A stretch of 64,000 bases of DNA from Thalassotalea mangrovi (GTDB lineage: Bacteria > Pseudomonadota > Gammaproteobacteria > Enterobacterales > Alteromonadaceae). Made by a program: the position numbers and the translations under genes. The notes under the pieces were generated by a model. That model was not told the origin of the DNA. It did no database searches and saw only the letters and a program-made list of their open reading frames with translations. Positions 35,715 through 44,447 of this stretch are shown piece after piece. Each line of letters begins with the position of its first letter. Position 1 is the stretch's first letter. Location: NCBI RefSeq assembly GCF_005116735.1, contig NZ_SWDB01000018.1, forward strand, positions 1-64,000. Direction: 5' to 3'.

Positions 35715-38144
35715 TTAAGAATGGAGAATACTTTGCAGTACATCATCATCGGTTAGATCACGAATCAGTTGATCCAGCGCAGCAAACTTATCAGTCGCCA
35801 GGAAGCTACCGTTGTCGTCAGTATGGATAAATCCATGATCGCGAAGAGAATTGATAATGGCACTTTGCGCTTTTTTATCAATAAATTCCGGTGCATTGAT
35901 GTTGTGCAGGGTCGACATCCGACTTGCCAGGGCGGTGGCGTCATTTTCTAACGTAGTGCGACTCACCGGTTGCAACTGAGCGATAAGTTTCAGCACGATA
36001 GCGTAACGTTGAATTGTCTCGCTGACACAGGCAGATAACAGTGTCAGTTTAAAGCCTTGCTCATGCTCATCAATAATTGACCAGTACCCTGCCTTGCTTT
36101 GTTTGATTAAATCCTGCTCATCAAACACGTTTAATAGCGCTTCGACCTGTGCCTGAATTTGTTTCTGGTCTTGCCATAAAAACAGCTCAGCTTTAAACAG
36201 GGCAATCAAGGTGGTAACCGAACTGACCATCTCTTCGGTGGTAAGCTTTTCATAGGATTTTAACAAGCGACAAATCAAAGACGGCAGAATGTAGGCGTGC
36301 AGGATGTTGTTACGATAATAGCCCATCTCCAGCGAGGCGTTCTGGCTCAAGGATAAGATTTGTCCAAGTTTATCGTCTTCCACTTCCACTTTGTTGAGCT
36401 TGATAACCTGCTCAACCAGCTGTTCGCCAGTTTCCTCCGGGATCGACATTTCGTCACTGTACGGCGCCTTGCGTTGCACATTCAGGAAAAAGTCCAGGTG
36501 CTCGATTAACTCTTCGCGGGTTATCGCATTTTGTTCGGCGGTAAGCATAACCAAAGCCGATAAGGTGACCGAGTTTAAAGCGACCGCCTTATTGATTTCA
36601 GTCATCACCTGGTTCGCCATGGTATTTACTGCCGGTGTCAGCCAGCTTGGCTTGGGCGGATCAATAGGATCGATACTTTGCTTCCAGTCCGGAACCTGTT
36701 TATTTAAAAATTCATTAATATTGATAGGTTCGCCGAAATTCACGTAACCATTGCCATAATTGCGTAGTTTGCGAATCGCCTTGATAATACCGAATGCTGA
36801 TTCTTTCTGCTTCGAACTGCCTTTTAATTCCTTGTGGTAGCTGGCCACTTCCATCACATGTTCATAGCCAATATATACCGGCACCAGTGTCAGCGGACGA
36901 TCAATACCTTTCAGCATACTTTGAATGGTCATTGCCAGCATACCGGTTTTCGGCTGTAACAAACGGCCGGTGCGACTACGTCCACCTTCGGTGTAATATT
37001 TAACCGGGTAACCACGGGCAAATAACAAACCGAGATATTCACGGAAAATTGTCGAATACAGGCGATTACCCCGGAAACTGCGGCGAATAAAGAAGGCGCC
37101 CGCACGGCGGAATATTGGCCCGGCAGGCCAGAAATCGAGATTGATACCAGCGGCAATGCGCGGCGTTGCCAGCCCTTGCTGATAAATCACATAGGTTAAC
37201 AGCAGGTAGTCCATATGTGAGCGATGACATGGTACATAAATGATCTCATGCCCAGCCTGCGACAACTCACGTAAGCGATCGCCATGTTTTACCTCGATAT
37301 CATCGTAAAGTCGATTCCAGAGCCAGTTAAGGATACGTTGACCAACCCGGATGGTGCTGTCGCGATAGTCGGCGGCAATCTCCGTCATCATCGCCTGTGC
37401 CTGCATTTTCACTTCATCTTCGCTGATGCCTTTGGCTTTAGCTTCATCGGCAATCACTCGTTTGATTGATGGGTTTGCAAATAACGCGGTGAACTTTTGT
37501 TGTAAATCCATTAACCGCGGGCCGGTAGCGGCAACGGTTTGGCGGTGAAAGTGGAATCGGGCGATACGGATCAGTTTATGGGCAGCAACTTCATCGCTGC
37601 CTTGTTGTTCTACCATTTCTCGAAATGATACGGCTTTAGAGAAGCGTACTAAGGTATCGCGGCCGGAAAATAACACGATCCAGAATTTACGGAACCAGCT
37701 GGGAGACTCCTGATCGGCGATCATAGTGCCGACATCGGCCTTGTCTTTGTGCGGGGCACGGCCCCACAAGATATTTACCGGCACCAGTTTAGCATCCTGC
37801 TCCGGATTGTCCTGATGCAACTTCAGTAATGCCTGGCCCTGGTCGATGGCTTTAGTGTCGGCAGCCTGGCGCCATGGGAATACTGACGAAGGTTTATCAA
37901 GACACAAGCAGCGATTAAATTGCTTACCATTAATGTCCACCGTTTGCAGGGGATCCGGCAGGTTTAATTTTTTACAGGTCATCTGTAGGGTGAGCAAGTC
38001 ACTTGCAGACTGATGACGGGTAATATAGAAAACCGACTTATTGTCTTCCAGCTGCAAAGATTCCTGAGGATTATCAGGGACAATTTTACAGCGAACCAGG
38101 ATTTTTATTGGCCAGGACAGAAGGAAATAAAACAATGATCGCAT
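35715..38144 (-). CDS. plsB: Glycerol-3-phosphate 1-O-acyltransferase
   Basis: 809 residues, the E. coli PlsB length. Acyltransferase block I HRSHMD lies at 307-312, the same position as in E. coli, followed by GAFFIRRSFRGN (block II), YTEGGRSRTGR (block III) and VPVYIGYEHVME (block IV). It acylates glycerol-3-phosphate at position 1, the first step of phospholipid synthesis, at the inner membrane. In many relatives plsB is divergent from or near lexA and ubiA; here lexA lies 7 kb away on the plus strand. The ribosome-binding site is weak. Confidence 0.97.
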   Translation of the reverse strand: MRSLFYFLLSWPIKILVRCKIVPDNPQESLQLEDNKSVFYITRHQSASDLLTLQMTCKKLNLPDPLQTVDINGKQFNRCLCLDKPSSVFPWRQAADTKAIDQGQALLKLHQDNPEQDAKLVPVNILWGRAPHKDKADVGTMIADQESPSWFRKFWIVLFSGRDTLVRFSKAVSFREMVEQQGSDEVAAHKLIRIARFHFHRQTVAATGPRLMDLQQKFTALFANPSIKRVIADEAKAKGISEDEVKMQAQAMMTEIAADYRDSTIRVGQRILNWLWNRLYDDIEVKHGDRLRELSQAGHEIIYVPCHRSHMDYLLLTYVIYQQGLATPRIAAGINLDFWPAGPIFRRAGAFFIRRSFRGNRLYSTIFREYLGLLFARGYPVKYYTEGGRSRTGRLLQPKTGMLAMTIQSMLKGIDRPLTLVPVYIGYEHVMEVASYHKELKGSSKQKESAFGIIKAIRKLRNYGNGYVNFGEPININEFLNKQVPDWKQSIDPIDPPKPSWLTPAVNTMANQVMTEINKAVALNSVTLSALVMLTAEQNAITREELIEHLDFFLNVQRKAPYSDEMSIPEETGEQLVEQVIKLNKVEVEDDKLGQILSLSQNASLEMGYYRNNILHAYILPSLICRLLKSYEKLTTEEMVSSVTTLIALFKAELFLWQDQKQIQAQVEALLNVFDEQDLIKQSKAGYWSIIDEHEQGFKLTLLSACVSETIQRYAIVLKLIAQLQPVSRTTLENDATALASRMSTLHNINAPEFIDKKAQSAIINSLRDHGFIHTDDNGSFLATDKFAALDQLIRDLTDDDVLQSILHS

Positions 38145-38295
38145 ACAGAACTTAATTCAAAAAATGTGGTAAAAAAATATCAGGCAATGATATCACTAAT
38201 ACTAATGAGTATTCTACAATGAGCAAATTTTAGCCGATTAATTAATGGGTTACTCAGCCTGCCCGGGACTGGCTTGAAACAAACCATGATTTTGC

Positions 38296-38580
38296 TCACT
38301 TACCCTGAAAATTTGCCCAGGGATCCGGGTCCTGAACGCTGTCGGACAGCAGGTCTTCACCGTGAACGATAGTATCAATATACAATTGTTCTACCTGAGC
38401 CCTGGCCCAGGGTGTTTTCCGCAAAAATTTTAATGACGACTTTACCGATGGATCGCTACGAAAGCAGTTGATCTTGATATGCTCCCCGAGGGTATTCCAT
38501 CCGAATTTTTGCTGTAACGTTACAACAATCGTTTCCAGGGTAACGCCATGTAAAGGATTGTTAGGTTGTTGATTGGTCAT
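38296..38580 (-). CDS. VF530 family protein (DUF2132)
   Basis: 94 residues. The [17 protein letters not shown] start and the later [24 protein letters not shown] are diagnostic of the VF530 / DUF2132 family, whose known structure suggests DNA binding. No role is established. It is a single gene, with an inverted-repeat element 55 bases upstream of its start (38635-38909), which may affect its promoter. Confidence 0.85.
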   Translation of the reverse strand: MTNQQPNNPLHGVTLETIVVTLQQKFGWNTLGEHIKINCFRSDPSVKSSLKFLRKTPWARAQVEQLYIDTIVHGEDLLSDSVQDPDPWANFQGK

Positions 38581-38634
38581 ACGTGCGTATTCTTTAAAGC
38601 CAGACTTAATACCGTTAAGTTTAACTGAGTAATT

Positions 38635-38909
38635 ATACCAATCACATTAAATTATTGCTCACTCAGTGAGAATTTAAAGGCGTTTAGACAAGGCTTTGAT
38701 TGCAGAGAATGGTCGTTCCGTTATCAAAATCAGCCAAAATCAATAACGCCGGATAAACGCCTTTAAAACTCACCCGTAGGGAGTTAATCAGAGGCCCATA
38801 TACGGCCCTATATTTCAATAAGATAGAATGACTATATCAATGAAATCTATGTTGTAACTGAACCTCTGCCCTAACTCTGAGTTGTGCACAAACTTAATGT
38901 GATTGGTAT
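38635..38909. repeat. Full-length inverted-repeat element (275 bp, MITE-like)
   Basis: Perfect 16-bp terminal inverted repeats: ATACCAATCACATTAA (38635-38650) and TTAATGTGATTGGTAT (38894-38909). An internal 14-bp inverted repeat, TTTAAAGGCGTTTA (38673-38686) / TAAACGCCTTTAAA (38754-38767), forms a second hairpin. A second copy lies at 60153-60417, with most of its length aligned at high identity. It has no coding capacity, so it looks like a non-autonomous mobile element. A TA target duplication is possible but cannot be told apart from the repeat ends. Confidence 0.85.
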
Positions 38910-38966
38910 TTCAGGCGCTAAAGAAAATTTCTCTTTTAACGCCTCTAGTACCTGGCGTGGTAGAAA

Positions 38967-39899
38967 TTATTGAACCAGATATTGCCCTAGAGCAATAAAG
39001 AATGGCACACCCAACATGACATTAAAGGGAAAGGTGATACCAAGCGAGGCGGTAATTGACATACCGGCGTTAGCTTCTGGCAGGCTCTGTTTCATCGCTG
39101 CTGGTACCGCAATATACGAGGCGCTGGCGCCGAGAATCGCCATTAATGCAACGCCACCGGCCGTGAACCCCAGAAAGATACCAAGACCAGTCCCTGCCAG
39201 GCCCCCCAATAGAGGCATTAATATCGCAAAGCAAATCAAAAACAGGCTGTTTTGACGCAGGGATGACAATTGTTTACCCGCGACCAATCCCATTTTAAGC
39301 AGGAATAACGCCAGTACACCGGCAAATAATTCAATAAAGAATGGACTGAGCTTTTCGACGCTTTGTCCACCAAAATAACCAATGATTAAGCTACCTGCCA
39401 TCAGCAGGATACTCTGATTGGCTACCAGTTCTTTTTTGATAAAACTTACATTGACCGCCGAAAGATTTCCCTTGGCGAGGATTAGTCCGGTGAAAATCGC
39501 TGGCATTTCCAATAACACCACGAATAAAGGAAAGTATGCCTCATATTGAATGTTTTTTGCTTCCAGCAAGGCAATGGCAACGGCGTAAGTGGCGACGCTA
39601 ACTGAGCCATAATGAGCGGCAATGGCGCCGGCATTTATTTTATTGATATCACCGAAATAACGCAGCATTGGGTATGCCAGCAACGGAAGGATGGCACCAA
39701 ACAGTATCACGAACATAGACATTTTCAGCAGTGCAATATCTAAATGCTGTTGCAGGGCGATACCACCCTTTAAGCCAATCGCGATCATCAAAAACATACT
39801 GATCGATTTATATAATCCATCACTAAACGCCAGTTTGGCGCCAGATAACTGGCAAATTATTCCCAGCAGGAAAAATGCCACAACCGCATCAATGCTCAT
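38967..39899 (-). CDS. SbtA-like sodium-dependent bicarbonate transporter family permease
   Basis: 310 residues with about ten membrane helices in two inverted halves, matching the Sbt_1 family (PF05982). GLKGGIALQQH, the GAIAAHYGSVSVATYAVA segment, FVVLLEMPAIFTGL and ILGASASYIAVPAAMKQSLPEANAG correspond to the SbtA substrate-binding core. It imports bicarbonate (or a similar anion) with Na+. In cyanobacteria SbtA is paired with PII-like SbtB. Here the partner is a 72-residue membrane protein only two bases upstream in the operon, and a LysR regulator is divergent. This suggests inorganic-carbon supply in a heterotroph, e.g. for carboxylases. Confidence 0.87.
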   Translation of the reverse strand: MSIDAVVAFFLLGIICQLSGAKLAFSDGLYKSISMFLMIAIGLKGGIALQQHLDIALLKMSMFVILFGAILPLLAYPMLRYFGDINKINAGAIAAHYGSVSVATYAVAIALLEAKNIQYEAYFPLFVVLLEMPAIFTGLILAKGNLSAVNVSFIKKELVANQSILLMAGSLIIGYFGGQSVEKLSPFFIELFAGVLALFLLKMGLVAGKQLSSLRQNSLFLICFAILMPLLGGLAGTGLGIFLGFTAGGVALMAILGASASYIAVPAAMKQSLPEANAGMSITASLGITFPFNVMLGVPFFIALGQYLVQ

Positions 39900-39901
39900 A
39901 C

Positions 39902-40120
39902 TTACTTATCCCCTGTTATTAAATTAACGTTGTTGAGGGGCAAGCTGCTGGTTTTTCTGTCCAGCAATGACCTCAACGTGTGAATCAGGATAATCACTAG
40001 GATAAGCAGTGCGGTAATGATAAAACCGGGCGCATTGTGACCAATGCGTGCGCCCAGCCAATAGAACACCAGTAGGATACAGCTGGTGACCAGGGCAAAA
40101 AAACAGGTATGTTTGTTCAT
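39902..40120 (-). CDS. Small two-helix membrane protein in SbtA operon
   Basis: 72 residues with two hydrophobic segments (about 5-24 and 31-52), then a basic-polar tail (RSLLDRKTSSLP...) likely in the cytoplasm. It has an excellent GGAGGT Shine-Dalgarno and ends two bases before the SbtA start codon, so it is the first gene of a tight two-gene operon. No family is recognised. It may be an accessory or regulatory subunit of the transporter, by position only. Confidence 0.7.
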   Translation of the reverse strand: MNKHTCFFALVTSCILLVFYWLGARIGHNAPGFIITALLILVIILIHTLRSLLDRKTSSLPLNNVNLITGDK

Positions 40121-40166
40121 ATGACCTCCAAATCAGAATTTGCAGGATTTTACCTTTGCCATAAAT

Positions 40167-40212
40167 TAGATAAAAATAGATATAAACTAAGTTTGTGTTA
40201 GATTTTTATCTA
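40167..40212. promoter_or_regulatory. Perfect inverted repeat between SbtA operon and LysR gene (likely LysR operator)
   Basis: TAGATAAAAAT (40167-40177) and ATTTTTATCTA (40202-40212) are perfect 11-bp arms, 24 bases apart. They lie in the 114-base divergent intergenic region, the usual place for a LysR-type binding site. Each arm is AT-rich and palindrome-like, so dimers could bind both arms. Confidence 0.6.
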
Positions 40213-40234
40213 TTTATTGAGGGGAGGGATTGCT

Positions 40235-41167
40235 ATGGCTTCTCGTTTACACGCGCATATTGGCACATTCCGGCAATTAGAAATTTTACTGGCAGTTTAT
40301 CGCGGCGGCAGCATAAAGGCTGCCTCGGAAAGCTTGTTTCTTACCCAGCCTACCGTGTCCATGCAATTGAAAAAACTCTCTGAAGCTATAGGTCTCCCCC
40401 TGTATCAACAGCTTGGTAAAAAATTAAAATTTACCGATGCCGGGCTGGCAACTATTGATACAGCAAAACATATTCTACAACGTTGTGAAGAGTTGGATAT
40501 GCACTTGTCTAATTTACGCGGGCTAAAAACGGGTACCCTGAGATTGGCATGTGCAACGACGGCGAAGTATTTCATTCCGCATCTGCTTGGCCCTTTTTGT
40601 AAGCGCTATCCAGGTATCGAAATTCAATTTACGGTAGCAAACCGACGCCAGGTGATTGAACGGCTAGAGCAGGGACTTGATGATTTTTATGTGTTCAGTC
40701 ACCTGCCTCAGGGCCTTGATATCGATGTTATTGAATTTATGGCAAATGATCTGGTTGCAATCGCAGGGGCGAGCCATCCCCTGACTAAAAAGAACCGGGT
40801 GTCACTGGAGGAATTTTGTCAGCAAGACTTTCTCATTCGAGAAAATGGTTCCGGCACCCGCTTTGCCACAGAAGCTTTCTTTGCAAAGCAACCGGTAAAA
40901 CCCAATGTACGAATGACTATTGCCAGCAACGAAGCCATTATCCATTCGGTATTATCGAACCTTGGAGTGTCGATTTTGTCCGCTCATACCCTGGCATTTG
41001 GTGAAATATACGACGTAAAAGTAATCAACGTCGATTCGCTACCGATAAAATCTCAGTGGTCTTTTTCGTGGATAAAAGGACAAACGTTGTCTCCCATCGC
41101 TAAAGTATTTTTAGATTATGTGGAAACTGAAGGGCGGGAAATGATGGCAAAAGCGGTAAAACTGTAA
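40235..41167 (+). CDS. LysR family transcriptional regulator (CbbR/CmpR-like)
   Basis: 310 residues. N-terminal winged helix-turn-helix (about 8-70: ILLAVYRGGSIKAASESLFLTQPTVSMQLKKL) and a substrate-binding domain with LACATTAKYFIPHLLGPF, typical of the CbbR/CmpR branch that controls carbon fixation or bicarbonate uptake genes. It is divergent from the SbtA operon, with a perfect inverted repeat between, so it most likely controls that operon. ATG 40235 is selected because GGGGAGGGA stands just upstream. Confidence 0.9.
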   Translation: MASRLHAHIGTFRQLEILLAVYRGGSIKAASESLFLTQPTVSMQLKKLSEAIGLPLYQQLGKKLKFTDAGLATIDTAKHILQRCEELDMHLSNLRGLKTGTLRLACATTAKYFIPHLLGPFCKRYPGIEIQFTVANRRQVIERLEQGLDDFYVFSHLPQGLDIDVIEFMANDLVAIAGASHPLTKKNRVSLEEFCQQDFLIRENGSGTRFATEAFFAKQPVKPNVRMTIASNEAIIHSVLSNLGVSILSAHTLAFGEIYDVKVINVDSLPIKSQWSFSWIKGQTLSPIAKVFLDYVETEGREMMAKAVKL

Positions 41168-41242
41168 AATACGGCGTCAGCCAGCCTTAACAGAATTAGA
41201 CTGGCTAATATCAACTCAAAATAAGCATGCCAGAGCAGATGT

Positions 41243-42454
41243 TTATGCGCTGTGCATAGCGACCTGATTTTGTTGTTCGTTAAGCACCACAAACTCGGCG
41301 CGCTTAAAGAAATTAAAATCGGTTGCGGTGCAAGAACAGTATGCGCCCATCATCGAACTGATGATTAAATCATTGTTCGCTAATTTTGGCAGTAAAATTG
41401 AATCGGCGATGACATCGATACTGTCACAGGTAGGCCCTGCCAGAACCGCCGGATAAATTTCTGTACTTTGTGTCAGCGAGGTAATTTGATATTTCGCTTC
41501 ATCAAACATCAAGCCACTGAACGAACCGTAAATACCATCATCAAGATAATACCAGGTCTGGCCATTTCGCTCTGCCTGCCCCATCACCGAGGCAATATTG
41601 GTCACCGCCGGCGCGACAATATAGCGGCCAGGTTCAGCAATCACCCGAACGGTCTCTGGTAGTTCGTTAAGAGCCTGGCGAATCGGTGCGCAAAACTCAT
41701 TAATGCCGATGACATCCGGCGTATATTTCACCGGAAATCCGCCGCCAATATCGAGCGTACTGAGCGGTGGCAAGCCAGCCGTAATCACCTGGTTCATGAT
41801 CGCCTGGCAGCGACGGATAGCGGTGGCATATTTTTCGCCACTTTTCGTTTGCGAACCCACGTGAAACGACAGGCCTTTGATGCGAATACCGAGTGCAAAC
41901 GCTCGCTCAATAAGAGCTAACGCATGTTCAGGGCGACAGCCAAATTTTTTCGACAGATCGGCAAGGACATCGGCATTGGGAAAGCTCACCCGAACCAGTA
42001 GTTCTACCTGGCCTTTATAGGGTTCGAACTTTTCCAGTTCATTAACATTATCAACAACAAACACATTGCAGCCGTATGTCAGTGCATGCCGGATATCGCT
42101 GTCGCGTTTAATCGGATGAGTCTGAATTGTACGATCCGCTGGCACACCAACGCTGGCTACCAGATCTACTTCACCATTGGTCGCTAAATCAAAATATGCA
42201 CCTTCAGCCAGTAACGTGCTGACAACCGCCGGATGTGGCAGGGGTTTCAGAGCATAGTGCAAGTCGACATTTGGCAAGGCCTGCTGCAACGCATGGTATT
42301 GGGTGCGGACAATGTCACAATCGAGCACCAACAATGGTGAACCAAATTGCTGGACTAAAGATTCGGCTAACTGCCGGTTCATGGCTCCTGGTGCTTGTTC
42401 AACCACAGGCGATTGCTCGGAAAATTCCGACGCTGAAATAGGGGTGACAGACAT
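41243..42454 (-). CDS. PLP-dependent ornithine/arginine/lysine-type decarboxylase (fold III)
   Basis: 403 residues. PLP lysine K70 in HYALKPLPHP, SFHVGSQ, phosphate-binding DIGGGFPVKY, AEPGRYIV, and the catalytic Cys in GPTCDSIDV identify the eukaryotic-type ornithine decarboxylase/arginine decarboxylase branch of fold III. It should produce a diamine or polyamine precursor (putrescine, cadaverine or agmatine) in the cytosol; which one cannot be decided. The ATG at 42454 follows GGAG by nine bases. It is divergent from an exported ureohydrolase gene, which hints at shared arginine or polyamine use. Confidence 0.88.
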   Translation of the reverse strand: MSVTPISASEFSEQSPVVEQAPGAMNRQLAESLVQQFGSPLLVLDCDIVRTQYHALQQALPNVDLHYALKPLPHPAVVSTLLAEGAYFDLATNGEVDLVASVGVPADRTIQTHPIKRDSDIRHALTYGCNVFVVDNVNELEKFEPYKGQVELLVRVSFPNADVLADLSKKFGCRPEHALALIERAFALGIRIKGLSFHVGSQTKSGEKYATAIRRCQAIMNQVITAGLPPLSTLDIGGGFPVKYTPDVIGINEFCAPIRQALNELPETVRVIAEPGRYIVAPAVTNIASVMGQAERNGQTWYYLDDGIYGSFSGLMFDEAKYQITSLTQSTEIYPAVLAGPTCDSIDVIADSILLPKLANNDLIISSMMGAYCSCTATDFNFFKRAEFVVLNEQQNQVAMHSA

Positions 42455-42881
42455 TGCATTTTCTCCGCGTATCGTCAATAAAACTAAACTAAAAACCCAG
42501 TCTGGGTTCGAGCGATTCAAATATAATTAAACATTCAAGTTCACTCTTGGATAGTTGCTCTATTGCCTTGCCGCGAATGCGATGTACTTGGATTGGCTAT
42601 CAACAAGAAGTGTGCGGATAATAGTTGTTTTTTTTTAAGATGCAATCTTTTTTTTTGACGGTTTATTAAGCAGATTGCCGATGCCGTTAACGGGTTCCTG
42701 GCAGCCTTTATGTGGCCGTGACAAGAACCAAATAGGACTCGCAATACCGTTAACTATCCCTCACACCGCACATTCTCTGATTCATTAATTTTTTTCTAAT
42801 TAGCTGTAAAACTTGAATTTATTAAGATTCAAATCGATGCTTATGATTACTGTTGAGTTCAGGTTTAGGAAGCGACCAGAC
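42455..42881. other. 427-base divergent intergenic region
   Basis: It lies between the decarboxylase and the ureohydrolase starts. It is AT-rich, with two poly-T tracts near 42627 and 42649 and a poly-T near 42789. No gene, recognised operator or clear promoter pair was identified. A riboswitch cannot be excluded but no known aptamer core was seen. Confidence 0.3.
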
Positions 42882-44438
42882 ATGAGTTTCGCACCATTAA
42901 ATTACCAAAACCCGGTTTTGCCAAAGCTGTTAACGTTCGGCTTGCTGGTGCTATTCCTGACCGTAGCGAGTTCGGTTAACGCGAATGATTCCGCAAAGGA
43001 ACAGAAGCTGGTTGAACTGCCCGAGTGGCTGTCTCAAAGGATCACTTCTTTACCGGTCAAAAAACGAAGATTTCTACAGACCGAAGATGCGGAGACGTTT
43101 GCTGGCTCGCGAGAAAAACTGCTCATCGTCCTGGAAAAGAAATCCACCGCAGAAATTGCCGCATATATCGATGCGGTTCAGTCATCATTGTCGCAACTAA
43201 CATACAACGAAGGCGTGGATTTGGCAGCCATTCCCTTGAATACGGACGCCCCATGGTTTAACTGGTGGAAAGTTATGCGGCCAAAAGATGTTGAACCAGA
43301 AAGGCAAGCCGGCCCTTTCAATGTTAGCCGGTATGCATACCCGAAAAGCGGCATCGCCACTTTTGGTGGTTTTCCGGTAGCACTTTATCCGGAGGACTTG
43401 CTTGCCGGTAAAGTCGAAGTTGCTTTTGTTGGCGTTCCCCTCGATATGGGCAGCTACCATCGAGGCCAGAAATTCGGCCCTATGGCGATGCGTAATGAAG
43501 AAGGAATCGGTGCCATTGATATGGCCACTATGGTTGATCCGTCAAAAGAGCTTATTGCCGTTGATTACGGCGACATTGGCGTTGATAACATGAGTACCGA
43601 AATCAGTGTCCGGCATGTGCGCGAGCGGATCGCGGAAATTGCCCAAACCGGGGCGATTCCGTTCATTATTGGTGGCGATCATAGCCTTGAATATCCCGAT
43701 GTCGCCGGACTGGCGGATGTTCATGGCAAAGGTAGTTTCGGTGTGATTCACTTTGACTCCCATTACGATGCCGGTAAAGGTGGGGCCCACTTTATCACTC
43801 ATGGTCAACCGGTGTACCGGCTAATCAAAGAAGGCCACATACCAGGAAAAAATTTCATTCAGGTAGGCTTGCGCGGCGGCTGGCCGGGGGAAGATGGTTT
43901 TAAATGGATGCGCAACAATGGCATGCGCTACCATACGATGGCTGAGGTTGAAAAACGTGGCTGGCCTGCAGTGATGAAAGATGCATTGCGCGAAGCTCGG
44001 GAGAATACCGAAAAGTTATTTATCTCATTTGATGTTGATGTCCTGGATCCTGCATTTATACCCGGCACCGGAACGCCGGTTCCAGGTGGCCTGACGATGC
44101 GCGAAGCGGTACCTATCGTCCGTTATCTTTGCGCCGAAAACGATATTATTGGTTTTGAGCTGGTTGAACTTGCGCCAAACTTAGACCCAACATACCGGTC
44201 TGCAATGAACGCCAACTACATTGTAAACGCATGCCTTACAGGTTTAGCCCTGCGCAAGAAAGGTATAGTGGAAGAAGGTTATTTTTCACCGTTGACGACT
44301 GAGCATCGACAGCCGGAAGCGGGTTTGCAGGGTAAAGAGCAAGAAAAGAGCGAAGACATTGACCGCAACTACGCCACTGGCGAGCCGATACAGCAGCTGG
44401 TGGATAAGAAATCCAAAAAAGATAATGGACGAGATTAG
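42882..44438 (+). CDS. Exported ureohydrolase (arginase/agmatinase family)
   Basis: 518 residues, much longer than the usual 300-350. Residues 1-34 look like a Sec signal peptide (hydrophobic LLTFGLLVLFLTVASSVNA). About 125 residues without family match follow, then the arginase fold with all Mn ligands: GGDHS (H267), DSHYD (D292, H294, D296) and SFDVDVLDP (D384, D386). The ~60-residue C-terminal tail is charged. It should release urea from a guanidino compound (agmatine, arginine or an analogue), probably in the periplasm. The start at 42882 is used to begin the signal peptide, with AGGAAG upstream. A membrane-tethered foldase follows nine bases later. Confidence 0.83.
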   Translation: MSFAPLNYQNPVLPKLLTFGLLVLFLTVASSVNANDSAKEQKLVELPEWLSQRITSLPVKKRRFLQTEDAETFAGSREKLLIVLEKKSTAEIAAYIDAVQSSLSQLTYNEGVDLAAIPLNTDAPWFNWWKVMRPKDVEPERQAGPFNVSRYAYPKSGIATFGGFPVALYPEDLLAGKVEVAFVGVPLDMGSYHRGQKFGPMAMRNEEGIGAIDMATMVDPSKELIAVDYGDIGVDNMSTEISVRHVRERIAEIAQTGAIPFIIGGDHSLEYPDVAGLADVHGKGSFGVIHFDSHYDAGKGGAHFITHGQPVYRLIKEGHIPGKNFIQVGLRGGWPGEDGFKWMRNNGMRYHTMAEVEKRGWPAVMKDALREARENTEKLFISFDVDVLDPAFIPGTGTPVPGGLTMREAVPIVRYLCAENDIIGFELVELAPNLDPTYRSAMNANYIVNACLTGLALRKKGIVEEGYFSPLTTEHRQPEAGLQGKEQEKSEDIDRNYATGEPIQQLVDKKSKKDNGRD

Positions 44439-44447
44439 GATAGGTTT

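Noticed and set aside
42455-42881. Polyamine or guanidine riboswitch ahead of the ureohydrolase
   Set aside because: No known guanidine-I/II/III core (such as paired ACGR hairpin loops) could be seen; a covariance-model scan would decide.
43178-43808. Minus-strand open frames within the ureohydrolase gene
   Set aside because: They lack ribosome-binding sites and recognisable motifs, while the plus frame has all metal ligands.
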